Below, one piece after another: positions 34,609 through 45,643 of a stretch of DNA of 64,000 nt. Position 1 is the stretch's first letter. The number at the start of each line of letters is the position of its first letter. The stretch comes from Gordonibacter sp. An230. GTDB lineage: Bacteria > Actinomycetota > Coriobacteriia > Coriobacteriales > Eggerthellaceae. A model generated the notes under the pieces. That model saw only the letters and a list, made by a program, of their open reading frames with translations, was not told the origin of the DNA and made no database searches. Position numbers and translations under genes: made by a program. The stretch lies in contig NZ_NFJP01000017.1 in assembly GCF_002159915.1 (NCBI RefSeq), positions 1 through 64,000 on the forward strand, given 5' to 3'.

Positions 34609-37182
34609 TCATTTCCTCTTGCGAGAGCGCTTCCCGCGCGCAGGCTTCGACGGGGCCCGCTTCGCAGCGACCTCAGCAGAGCCTCCCTCGTCTGACGCAC
34701 CCTCATCGGACCCTTCCGCAGCTTCTCGCTCCTCTCCGGATGCTCCCTCGTCGGCGTAGAACGCCTCGAGGCGCGGATCTCCCGGCAGGTACCCCAGGTA
34801 GCAGCGCTGCACCTCCGGCCCGTACTTCTTCACGAGCTTGGCGTACTTCGGCTCGCGCTGCTTCCAGATGGTGTAGATCGGGATAGCCACCGAGATGGTC
34901 GAGTAGGCTCCGCACACCAAGCCGATTGCCATGGCGAACGCGAAGTCCTTCAGGGTCTCGCCGCCGAACGCGAGCATGGCGACCACGGGGATGAGCGAGG
35001 ACAGCGAGGTGTTGAGCGTGCGGATGAACACCTGGTTGACCGAGCGGTTCGCCATCGTCGCGAACGTGCACGAACCCTCGTCGCCCTTCATATTCTCGTT
35101 GATGCGGTGGAACACGACCACCTTGTCGTAGAGCGAGTAACCCAAGATGGTGAGCAACGCGGCCACGGCGTTCGGCGTGACCTCGCGCCCGACGAGCGCG
35201 TACACTCCCACGACGATGACGATGTCGTGGATCAAGGCCACGATGGCCACAACGCCCATCTTGTACTCGAAGCGAATGGCAATATAGGCGATGATCAGCG
35301 CGAAGGAAACCGCGAGCGCGATGAGGGACGACTGGATGACGCTTGCGCCCCAGTCGGGCCCGATGGTGGACACCTCGAACGAATCAGCCGACCAGCCGAA
35401 CCGCCCGGCCACCTGGTTGGCCACGTCGGTGGCCGCATCGGGAGAGGTGTTCGACGTGCGCACGAGGTATCCCTGCTCCCCGTCGGTCACCGCCGTCTGC
35501 ACCACGGCGTCGGGCTCGCCCGCGTCGGAGAACGCGCTGCGCACCTCCTCGATGCCCACGTCGCCAGTGGCGCGGAAGTTGATCGAGGTGCCGCCTTGGA
35601 ACTCGATGCCGAAGTTTAGCCCGCGCACGCCCACGACGACCGCCACGGCGGCGATCATGACCGCCGCGATGACGAGGAACGTGCGACGATGGCCCACGAA
35701 GTTGATGTCGCGCTTGATGAAGCGTCCTTTGACCTTGCGCGGAAGCCGACCCGCTTGCTCGGCCGCAACGAGATCCTGGCAATCCTTGACGTCCCAGAAG
35801 CCCGGATGCTTTGCGACGACGTTCGGAGCCAGCAGGCGGATGAGCGGCATCATGAACACGAGCATCGCGACCACGTTGCAGGCAATGCCGAGCGCAAGCG
35901 TCAACCCGAAGCCCTTCACCGATGCGCTGGCCAAGAAGAACAGCGTGAGCGCCGAGACGAGCGTCACGAGATCGGCGTCGATGGCCGTGCTGATGCCGTG
36001 GCGCACGCCCGTGACGGAGGCCGCGCGCACGCTCCTGCCCATGCGCACCTCCTCACGAACACGTTCGAGCACGAGGATGGACGCGTCGGCGGCCATGCCG
36101 ATGGTCAGCACAATGCCGGCGATGCCCGAAAGGGACAGGCTGAACAAGCCGAACTGCGAAAGCAGCGCAAGCAGCCCCAGGTAGAACACGCCGAACACGG
36201 CCATCATGGCCACGGCGACAAGGCCGAGCCCCCGATAGAACACCAAAAGGTACAAAAGCACGACCGCAAGACCGATGGCCGCCACGAGCACGCCGGAGGC
36301 GAGAGCGTCTTGGCCGAGCGTGGGGCCGACGGTCTGGCTCTGCGCATACTCGAAGCTCACGGGAAGCGAGCCGCTCTCGAGCACGGTCTGCAACGCTTTC
36401 GCCCCGTCGAGCGTGTAGCCCCCCGTGATGGACACCTCGCCGTTCGGTATCTCGGACTGCACGGCGGGCGCGGACTGCACCTCGTTGTCCAAGATGATGA
36501 CGATCTTGCCGTTGCTCGACACAAGATCCTTCGTGGCTTCGGCAAACGCAGCCGCCCCTTCGGAGTCGAGCTTCACGTTCACCGCGTAGTCCGCAGACGT
36601 TTCGGACGCCTTGCCGACGCTCACGTTCGTAATGTTGGCGCCGGTGACGAGCGGCGTGTACGTGCCGTCGGCCACCTGGAGATGCTCTTCGGTGCCCGAG
36701 GGGAGCGAGATGCCGAACTCGTCGGTGACGACCCCCTCCCCGCCGTACTGGCCGTTCTCGATCTTCGTCTTCACGTCCTCGTCGGTGAACGAGTCGAGGC
36801 GCGCGAACTCCAGCTTGCCGGTCTTGCCGATGGTGTCGAGCGCGTCCTCGGTATTCGTGAGGCCGGGGATCTGCACGAGGATCTGGTCGGTGCCCTGCAC
36901 CTGCACCACGGCCTCGGAGGCGCCGAGCGCGTTCACGCGGCTCTCGATGATGGCGCGGGACTTCTCCATGTCCTCGTTGGACACGGCCTGCCCGTTCTCG
37001 CCTTTCGCCGTGAGCACGACCGATAGGCCGCCTTGGATGTCAAGGCCCTGGCTGATCCTCTCCTGCGGCGGCGTGAACAGAAACACCGATCCGATGACCA
37101 GCAGGGTCGTGACGACGAGAAGCCAGACGTTGCGCCTGTCCTTCGATCCCGACCGCTTCTTCGTCTTGCGCGTTGACGCCAT
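34609..37182 (-). CDS. secDF: Fused SecD/SecF protein-export subunit
   Basis: This 857-residue fusion of SecD (about 1-480; D1 motif QGLDIQGG) and SecF (about 500-815; GLNFGIEFQGG) has 12 predicted membrane helices and the large periplasmic P1 domain. It uses the ion gradient to complete Sec-dependent export. The C-terminal 45 residues are an acidic then strongly basic tail (ending KRSRKRK), longer than in many SecDF proteins. The ATG has a GGGAGAA site. A single-gene unit with its own terminator. Confidence 0.97.
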   Translation of the reverse strand: MASTRKTKKRSGSKDRRNVWLLVVTTLLVIGSVFLFTPPQERISQGLDIQGGLSVVLTAKGENGQAVSNEDMEKSRAIIESRVNALGASEAVVQVQGTDQILVQIPGLTNTEDALDTIGKTGKLEFARLDSFTDEDVKTKIENGQYGGEGVVTDEFGISLPSGTEEHLQVADGTYTPLVTGANITNVSVGKASETSADYAVNVKLDSEGAAAFAEATKDLVSSNGKIVIILDNEVQSAPAVQSEIPNGEVSITGGYTLDGAKALQTVLESGSLPVSFEYAQSQTVGPTLGQDALASGVLVAAIGLAVVLLYLLVFYRGLGLVAVAMMAVFGVFYLGLLALLSQFGLFSLSLSGIAGIVLTIGMAADASILVLERVREEVRMGRSVRAASVTGVRHGISTAIDADLVTLVSALTLFFLASASVKGFGLTLALGIACNVVAMLVFMMPLIRLLAPNVVAKHPGFWDVKDCQDLVAAEQAGRLPRKVKGRFIKRDINFVGHRRTFLVIAAVMIAAVAVVVGVRGLNFGIEFQGGTSINFRATGDVGIEEVRSAFSDAGEPDAVVQTAVTDGEQGYLVRTSNTSPDAATDVANQVAGRFGWSADSFEVSTIGPDWGASVIQSSLIALAVSFALIIAYIAIRFEYKMGVVAIVALIHDIVIVVGVYALVGREVTPNAVAALLTILGYSLYDKVVVFHRINENMKGDEGSCTFATMANRSVNQVFIRTLNTSLSSLIPVVAMLAFGGETLKDFAFAMAIGLVCGAYSTISVAIPIYTIWKQREPKYAKLVKKYGPEVQRCYLGYLPGDPRLEAFYADEGASGEEREAAEGSDEGASDEGGSAEVAAKRAPSKPARGKRSRKRK

Positions 37183-37360
37183 GAAACGTTCTCCCTACCT
37201 ACGCATGCGGCCGCGCGTCGCCGCGGTCGCAGAGCCTCCCTCGATAACTGAACCATTCTGCCACAATCTAGGAGAATACGCCAGAACGGTTTGCGAGCGA
37301 AGACCAAAAGAGCGGCACGTTCGCATGGCGACCGCAACAGCTGGGCGAACGACCCTTCCC

Positions 37361-38917
37361 TCAAGGCCGCTCGCCCAGCCTTCCGTCCATGAGCGAATCC
37401 ACAAGATCGATAAGCTCCTGCTTAGAGTGCACGTCGAGCTTCCGATAGATGTGGCGGCGATGGGTGGCCGCCGTCCCCTCGGAGATGAACAGCTTCTCTT
37501 GCACCCTCTGCAGGCTGTTGCCGCGCGCCAAGATGGTCAGCACCTCCGCCTCTCGCTCGGAAAGGCACTTCTCCAAAGCAAGGCGATTGCACGCTTCGGA
37601 CAGGGCGTCCTCCTTCCCCATGAGATCGGCTATATCCAGGCGAAGAGGGAACCTTCCCGCGGCGACCAGCTTCGCCGTCTCCAAAGGCTCCCGAACGACC
37701 AGCACGTTCGTAGCCAGAAATGCGGACAGAAGCGCTATGAGGCCGGCGAAGTAGACCATCTCCTCCCCTATGGGACTGCGCGCCATCGCGAAGTAAGCGA
37801 AGAGCAGGCCGGCACACGCGCCGAAACCGATGCCCGCGACGCCCCTCAGCGCTCCGGAGGAGCCCACGGCGCGCAAATCCCCCTCCTCGGTCAAAACGAG
37901 CACGACCGCCAGCGGCACTACCGCGAACGCCGACAGGGCCGCGAAGGCCATCGCGAACTGGAGGGCGTAGGCGCTCTCGCCGCTCAGGGGGAAGAACGCC
38001 GGGATGGCCGTCGCGCAGCTCAACCGCAGCGCCATGTACGGATCCTCCTCGCGGCGACGCACCCAGCCGACCACGAGCAACACGCATGCCGTAGCCACTC
38101 CGAGAAACGGCGTCGTCCAGGTCAGCGGCGCAACCGTCCCCCGTCCCGCCGTGAACGCGAACACGCACCCCATGGTCGTCCACGCAAGCCCCACCAGGAA
38201 CAACGAGGCGAAGGCCCTGAGCGTCGTGCGACGGACGCACTGTTTGAACAGCGGAGCCTCCTTGCCCGGGTCGCGAGAGAAGCCGGACGGATCGCGCCGC
38301 CTCTCCGCGCACGGCCCTGCTCCGGAGGAGCGGAGGCCGGAACCCGATGCGAAAACGAGGGCCGCTGCGGAAAAGACCGTGCACGCCAAAGCCGCGACAT
38401 CGAGCGCCGCATCGGAAAGCGGCGAGAGGAACACGCCCGCCGTAACAGCCGCCAGGATCGCCGCTCGCATCCTGCGACCCGCCGGCCACCACGACGCCTC
38501 GCGCAACCAAGCGCCCGCAAGGCAGCCCCATGCCGCCCCGAAGCACGAGCACAGCAGCGTCCCGAGCGCCGTCGACGGCTCGGTCGGCACGCCGCACGCA
38601 GCCAGCAGAACCGAACCCACCGCTGACAAGACGATGCCGAGCAGGGCGCAGGAACGCAAAACCACCGCCTCCGAGCGAGCCCGCGCAAGCACCGCGACCG
38701 CCAACGCCGCCGCGAAGAGCGCAGCGAACGACAGCAGGAAAAGGAACAGGGCGTCCTTCGCTCCTGGGTCCTCGAACAATCCGAGTTCGTAGCGCCCCAT
38801 GAAAAACCGCGCGCACGGCGCCCACGGCGCGCAGAGGACGAACCCCGCGAACCCGAGCGCCTCCCGAGGCGTCGCGCGCGCACCCGACGCGCGCTTCCCG
38901 TCGTCCCTTTCGCCCAT
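37361..38917 (-). CDS. Membrane-embedded LuxR-type regulator, next to FAD reductase A
   Basis: This 518-residue protein has about twelve hydrophobic segments and a C-terminal LuxR helix-turn-helix (LSEREAEVLTILARGNSLQRVQEKLFISEGTAATHRRHIYRKLDVHSKQELIDLV). The ATG at 38917 follows a GGGAGG site; a longer reading begins in the spacer. It diverges from a Tat-exported FAD reductase at 39210, the usual partner layout in this family of bacteria. Control of that gene is inference from position. Confidence 0.88.
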   Translation of the reverse strand: MGERDDGKRASGARATPREALGFAGFVLCAPWAPCARFFMGRYELGLFEDPGAKDALFLFLLSFAALFAAALAVAVLARARSEAVVLRSCALLGIVLSAVGSVLLAACGVPTEPSTALGTLLCSCFGAAWGCLAGAWLREASWWPAGRRMRAAILAAVTAGVFLSPLSDAALDVAALACTVFSAAALVFASGSGLRSSGAGPCAERRRDPSGFSRDPGKEAPLFKQCVRRTTLRAFASLFLVGLAWTTMGCVFAFTAGRGTVAPLTWTTPFLGVATACVLLVVGWVRRREEDPYMALRLSCATAIPAFFPLSGESAYALQFAMAFAALSAFAVVPLAVVLVLTEEGDLRAVGSSGALRGVAGIGFGACAGLLFAYFAMARSPIGEEMVYFAGLIALLSAFLATNVLVVREPLETAKLVAAGRFPLRLDIADLMGKEDALSEACNRLALEKCLSEREAEVLTILARGNSLQRVQEKLFISEGTAATHRRHIYRKLDVHSKQELIDLVDSLMDGRLGERP

Positions 38918-39209
38918 GAGCCCTCCCAAGCATCCTCCTCGTACGCCGCGCCGCGCTCGCGCAGCTCCCGAACCGACCGTACCCGAGAAGCTTCGCAAAC
39001 GCAAGCCGGGAGCAGCCCTCTCCGTCATCCGAAACAGATGATTCTGGCCAAACGGCGCATCAGCCCGTCATCCAAAAGCGCCGAAGCTCGAAGTTCAGCG
39101 GAAACGGGGGATTCTGACGCGGGCGCCGCATGCTGCAATACGGGTCGAAGGGCGGCTCGGACCGCCCCAGACGGAGCCGCATAAGCGGCGCGAGATCAGG
39201 GAGGACGAT
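38918..39209. promoter_or_regulatory. Divergent control region of FAD reductase A
   Basis: This 292-bp region has two copies of CCGTCATCC(G/A)AAA (about 39025 and 39067), each followed by GATTCTG at different distances (about 39041 and 39111). The second block, AAACGGGGGATTCT, resembles AAACAGGGGATTCT in the same orientation relative to the reductase at about 52.26 kb. They are candidate regulator sites. Confidence 0.45.
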
Positions 39210-40850
39210 ATGGAAGCGAAAAGGGTGTCGAGACGCTCGTTTCTACGGGGCATGGGACTGGCGGCCGCCGCGAGCGCGACGGCGGGCGCGCTGTCCGCAT
39301 GCTCGCCGAAAAACGGTGGCGACGACGCCAAACCGACGGACGCGGAGCGTCCGGAGACCGAAAGCTGGACGGCCGACATCGAGGAGCTCGGGGAGCCAGA
39401 GGAGATCCTGAACGTCGACGTGTGCGTGGTGGGCGCCGGCGGCACGGGGCTGGCAGCCAGCATGCAGAGCGTCCAAAACGGCCTGTCCGTGGTCTGCCTG
39501 GAGAAGAACGGGGCTCCGGGAGGGTCGTTCATCTGCACCGAGGGGATGGCCGCCATCGGAACGCACTGGCAGATGGACGAGGGGGTGGAGATCCGCCAAG
39601 ACGAGCTCATCGCCGAGCTGATGGCCTACCACCACTGGATCCCCGACTACGACCTGTACCGGACGTTCCTAGAGAACAGCGCCGATGCCATCGACTGGCT
39701 GGAATCGCTGGGCTGCAACTTCCAGCGCGTCCGCGCGTTCGGCCCCTCCTACCAGGTCTGCCACGAGTACGCCGGCGATCCGGCGCAAGGCCTGGGATCC
39801 CAGTTCGTCGAAAGCATGGTGGCAGCCGCCGAGAAGCTCAACGTGGATATCCGCTGCAGCACGCCGGCGAAGCGCCTGGTCGTCGAGAACGGAAGCGTGG
39901 TCGGCGTGCTGGCGACGGACGAGGACGGCCGCGTGATCAAAGTGGAGTGCCCTTCGGTCATCATCGCAACCGGAGGCTACGGCAACAACCCCTCCATGCT
40001 CGAGGCGTTGGCCGGCGTCGACCCCGACAAGGTGGTGGCCTCGGGAACGCCCGGCCACGACGGCGACGGCATCCGCATGGCCCGCAACGCGGGCGCTGCG
40101 CTGTGCTGGGACGCCGGAGTGGCCAACTTTTACGGCAACATCCTCATCGGCAGCACCTACGGCAGCCACGTGTCGGCAGCTTGCTCGCTGCAGCCAGTCT
40201 TATGGGTGAACGAGAAGGCGCAACGCTACGTGAACGAGGACATGTTCGCGATCAACTTCCCGTTCAACGGCATGGCCCGCAAAGGGCAGAAGTCGGCGTT
40301 CACCATCATGGACCAGTCCATCATCGACAGGTTCGTCAACGAGGGCACCCAGGTGGAGGTGGGCGCCGCCGCACCTGCAGGCACGCCTTACGAGACGCTG
40401 CTTGACGACATCCAAAGCATGCTCGACCAAGGCAACGAGCATATCTTCATCGAAGACAGCATCGAGGCGCTCGCCGAGAGCGCCGGGCTGGATCCCGAGG
40501 CGCTCGCCGACACGGTGGTGCGCTACAACGAGCTGTGCGCCGCAGGAACGGACACCGATTTCGGGAAGAGCTCCGACTTCCTCATCCCCATAGAGACGGC
40601 GCCGTTCTACGCCTTCGAGGTGGGCAACGGGTTCTTCACCACCGTAGGAGGCATCAGGGTGTCCACGAAAGCCGAGGCCTTGGACGAGAACGAAGAGCCC
40701 ATCCCCGGCCTCTACGTGTGCGGCATGGATTCAAGCGGGTTCTACGGCGACTGCTACGACGCGGGGGTCGCTCCGGGATCTACGGCGGGCTGGGCAATCG
40801 TCTCCGCACGCTTGGCCGCCAACGCCGCGAAGGAGAGGGCGGGCAGGTAG
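39210..40850 (+). CDS. Tat-exported FAD-binding reductase A (fumarate reductase-like)
   Basis: This 546-residue flavoprotein has a twin-arginine signal (SRRSFLRG, Arg8-Arg9) ending in a lipobox-like LSAC (Cys31), an FAD fold (VCVVGAGGTGLAA, about 71-83) and the C-terminal FAD contact PIPGLYVCGMDSSGFYG. It belongs to the FAD-binding-2 family, which includes fumarate, urocanate, cinnamate and digoxin reductases. No FMN or heme domain is fused, so electrons must come from a separate carrier. The ATG has a GGAGGACGAT site. The substrate is unknown. Confidence 0.9.
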   Translation: MEAKRVSRRSFLRGMGLAAAASATAGALSACSPKNGGDDAKPTDAERPETESWTADIEELGEPEEILNVDVCVVGAGGTGLAASMQSVQNGLSVVCLEKNGAPGGSFICTEGMAAIGTHWQMDEGVEIRQDELIAELMAYHHWIPDYDLYRTFLENSADAIDWLESLGCNFQRVRAFGPSYQVCHEYAGDPAQGLGSQFVESMVAAAEKLNVDIRCSTPAKRLVVENGSVVGVLATDEDGRVIKVECPSVIIATGGYGNNPSMLEALAGVDPDKVVASGTPGHDGDGIRMARNAGAALCWDAGVANFYGNILIGSTYGSHVSAACSLQPVLWVNEKAQRYVNEDMFAINFPFNGMARKGQKSAFTIMDQSIIDRFVNEGTQVEVGAAAPAGTPYETLLDDIQSMLDQGNEHIFIEDSIEALAESAGLDPEALADTVVRYNELCAAGTDTDFGKSSDFLIPIETAPFYAFEVGNGFFTTVGGIRVSTKAEALDENEEPIPGLYVCGMDSSGFYGDCYDAGVAPGSTAGWAIVSARLAANAAKERAGR

Positions 40851-40861
40851 CCCGAAGCCGT

Positions 40862-40888
40862 GCGCCGGGCAGAAACCCCGTCCGGCGC
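40862..40888. terminator. Hairpin between convergent genes
   Basis: GCGCCGG and CCGGCGC are separated by 13 bases. It lies between FAD reductase A and tgt, which end toward each other. It may terminate both, although the T-tract is poor. Confidence 0.5.
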
Positions 40889-40896
40889 CCCTTCCC

Positions 40897-42940
<2,044 letters not shown>

Positions 42941-43032
42941 TGCGTAGCCCTTCCGTTCGTCGTCGTGCGTTCTGCCCTGATTTCTCTCGACATGGTAGTA
43001 TACGAGACGATGCAAAGGAGCGCCGAAACCCG

Positions 43033-43815
43033 ATGAAATTGCTACTTCACGCCTGTTGCGGGCCATGCTCGCTCGAACCGGTGCGCATCTTGCGCGCTGA
43101 GGGGCACGACCTTGCCATCCACTACGCGAACTCGAACATCGCGCCGGCCGAAGAGCACGCGCGCCGCCTGGCCACGCTGCGCGCTTGGGCCGACGGCGAA
43201 GGCCTGCCCGTCTTGGAAGGGCCTTACGATCCTGCGACCTGGGAGGCGTGCGCGGGGCGCGTCGGCGAGGCCGCGCTCTCCGCGGTCGGCGGCGACGTGC
43301 TGCGCCTTGCAACCGAAGAGGGGGCCCGCGAGGCCCGCTGCCGCGCCTGCTACCGACTACGGCTCTCGGAGACGGCCCGAACGGCTGCCGAGCAGGGCTT
43401 CGACGGCGTGGGCACGACGCTTTCCGTAAGCCCCTATCAGTTCTCGGACGTCATCCGCGAGGAGCTCGTCCGCGCGGCGGCGGATGCGGGCGTGCGCGCC
43501 GTGTTCGAGGACTTCCGGCCCTTCTATGACGAGGCCGTGCGCCGAAGCCGGGCGCTTGGAATGTACAGGCAGAACTACTGCGGCTGCCGCTTCTCCCAAG
43601 CCGAAGCAGAGGCCGAGCGGGTCGCGCGCAAAAAGGCGCGCGCCGCCGAACGCGCTGCCGCGGCCGAGGCGCGAGCCGCCGAGCAGGCGGACGCGGCGGC
43701 CGAGCGCGCCGCTCGCAAGGCCGAACGGGCAGCCTACGATGCCAAACAGGCCAGAAAGCGCGCCGTGCTGAAAGCGTTGAGGGAGCAGAGGCGCGGGAAC
43801 GGCGAGAACGAGTGA
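43033..43815 (+). CDS. queH: Epoxyqueuosine reductase QueH
   Basis: This 260-residue DUF208/QueH protein catalyses the last step to queuosine without cobalamin. Family cysteine motifs are visible (LLLHACCGPCSLEPV at the start, C.AC in the middle, YCGCRFSQ at about 180). The C-terminal 75 residues form a long Ala/Arg/Lys/Glu-rich helix not needed by the family core. It diverges from the HAD-tgt pair. AAGGAG lies about 12 bases before the ATG. Confidence 0.94.
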   Translation: MKLLLHACCGPCSLEPVRILRAEGHDLAIHYANSNIAPAEEHARRLATLRAWADGEGLPVLEGPYDPATWEACAGRVGEAALSAVGGDVLRLATEEGAREARCRACYRLRLSETARTAAEQGFDGVGTTLSVSPYQFSDVIREELVRAAADAGVRAVFEDFRPFYDEAVRRSRALGMYRQNYCGCRFSQAEAEAERVARKKARAAERAAAAEARAAEQADAAAERAARKAERAAYDAKQARKRAVLKALREQRRGNGENE

Positions 43816-44543
43816 CCAACGGCATGTGGCGAGGGGAAGGGGCGAAGCGCGCTGCGACGACCGGCGATTTGCCTTTGAGCGCAACGGGGCGGCAATCCTT
43901 GACCCGAAATTTGATTCCAAGCGCAAGATCCGCCTGATCGCCACTGGCAAGACGGGCGCTTTCCATGCGCCGTCCTCGCTTCCGCGATATTATCCCAGGT
44001 TGCCAAAACCGATCATGCCGGCCGGCGCGAGTTCGGAGCCGCGGGACCCCGTCAGCCCCCCCCCATGCCCGGCGGCGATCTTGTGGATTTTGCGCCGAGA
44101 AGGCCTTCCGCGCCGCAAAGCGAGGTCCGCAGGGACGGCCCGCCGGATCGTTCGCGCCGAAGCCCGCATCCGAGGCCCTGGCCGCAACATGCCGTCCCCG
44201 CCCCCGCTTCGGCAACGAAGATCCTCCCCTCCCGAAACCCGCCGCACTTCGAAAAGGCGGCACCGGCCCAACGCGAACGATCCGCAGACACAAGGCCGAC
44301 GCGCCAGCCTTCGCCCTGCATCGGACGCGACGCGCGCGGCCCCGGCGGCCCTCCCTCGACCACCTGCACCGCCTTCTCAACAAGAAGCGCAGATGGCGAC
44401 GCAGCCGATCGGAGGCGAGGGACGGCAGGCGTCGAAGTAGGGGCCTGCGAAGGGCGGTCCGGAGCGCCCCTGGCCCGGCGCACCGCGAATGCCTATAATG
44501 GTTGGGTTCGGACGAACCCCACCCCCTTCGCGAAGGAACCGAC
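43816..44543. other. Gene-free spacer, about 730 bp, before queA
   Basis: No protein-like frame was found on either strand. It contains a segment (about 44062-44130) related to the spacer at 22.98 kb, and a TATAAT box at 44493-44498 about 45 bases before queA that may be its -10 element; no good -35 was seen. Confidence 0.5.
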
Positions 44544-45623
44544 ATGCTGACGAGCGATTTCGACTACGACCTGCCCCCCGAGCTCATCGCGCAAGAGCCC
44601 GCTCCCAACCGAGACGGTTGCCGCCTGCTCGTGATGGATCGCTCGACCGGCGCTCTCGAGGACCGCGTGTTTCGCGACATCGTCGAGTACCTGCGTCCGG
44701 GAGACGTGCTCGTGGCGAACGAGACGCGCGTCATGCCGGCGCGCCTCGTCGGCACAAAGAGAGGCACGGGAGGCGCGGCCGAAGTGTTCCTGCTGCGCCA
44801 GCACGGTACTCCCTTCGACAACAAAAGCGCGCTCTGGGAGGTGCTCGTACGGCCCGGAAAGCGCCTCAAACCCGGAAGCGGGGCCGTGGTGGACTTCACG
44901 GACTCCAAGGGCAACGCAGCGCTGTCGGCCGAAATCGTGGATTGGGCGCCGAACGCCCAAAAAGGCGAACGCGTCGCGCGTATCTCGACGACGCTGCCTT
45001 CGCTCGACGAGGCGCTGCATGCGGTTGGCCGAACGCCGCTGCCCCCTTACATCAAAGACTACGCTGGCGACGAGGAGCTCTACCAAACCGTGTACTCCCG
45101 CCGAGAGAGCTCGGCGGCAGCCCCCACGGCGGGGCTGCACTTCACGCCCGAGCTCATCGAGCGGCTGCGCGGACAGGGCGTGGGGTGGGAGACGGTGGAG
45201 CTGGAAGTCGGCTTGGACACGTTCCGCATCGTGGACGAAGACGACCCCGAACGGCACGCCATCCACACCGAGTTCTACACCGTGGGACAGCGCACTGCCG
45301 ACGCCGTCAACGAAGCGCGCGAACGCGGCGGACGCGTGGTGGCCGTCGGCACGACGAGCGTGCGCAGCCTCGAGAGCGCCTGGGACGCCGAGCGAGGTCG
45401 CCTCGCCCCGAAAGAGCGCGAAGCAACCTCGCTCTACATCCTGCCCGGATACGAGTTTCGCGCAGTGGACGCCCTCATCACGAACTTCCATGTCCCGCGC
45501 TCCACGCTCATGATGCTCGTCTCCGCATTCTCAACCCGAGACAACGTCATGGCCGCCTACGCCCACGCCATCGCCGAGCGCTACCGCTTGCTCTCGTTCG
45601 GAGACGCGATGCTCATCCGCTGA
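44544..45623 (+). CDS. queA: S-adenosylmethionine:tRNA ribosyltransferase-isomerase
   Basis: This 359-residue enzyme transfers and isomerises ribose from S-adenosylmethionine onto preQ1-modified tRNA, the step before QueH. Family blocks include FDYDLPPELIAQEPA at the start, AAPTAGLHFTPELI, VAVGTTSVRSLES and ITNFHVPRSTLMMLVSAF. The ATG at 44544 has an AAGGAACC site. It converges with FAD reductase B, whose stop lies 20 bases away. Confidence 0.97.
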   Translation: MLTSDFDYDLPPELIAQEPAPNRDGCRLLVMDRSTGALEDRVFRDIVEYLRPGDVLVANETRVMPARLVGTKRGTGGAAEVFLLRQHGTPFDNKSALWEVLVRPGKRLKPGSGAVVDFTDSKGNAALSAEIVDWAPNAQKGERVARISTTLPSLDEALHAVGRTPLPPYIKDYAGDEELYQTVYSRRESSAAAPTAGLHFTPELIERLRGQGVGWETVELEVGLDTFRIVDEDDPERHAIHTEFYTVGQRTADAVNEARERGGRVVAVGTTSVRSLESAWDAERGRLAPKEREATSLYILPGYEFRAVDALITNFHVPRSTLMMLVSAFSTRDNVMAAYAHAIAERYRLLSFGDAMLIR

Positions 45624-45643
45624 GGCAAGCCGCGGGGCTCACC

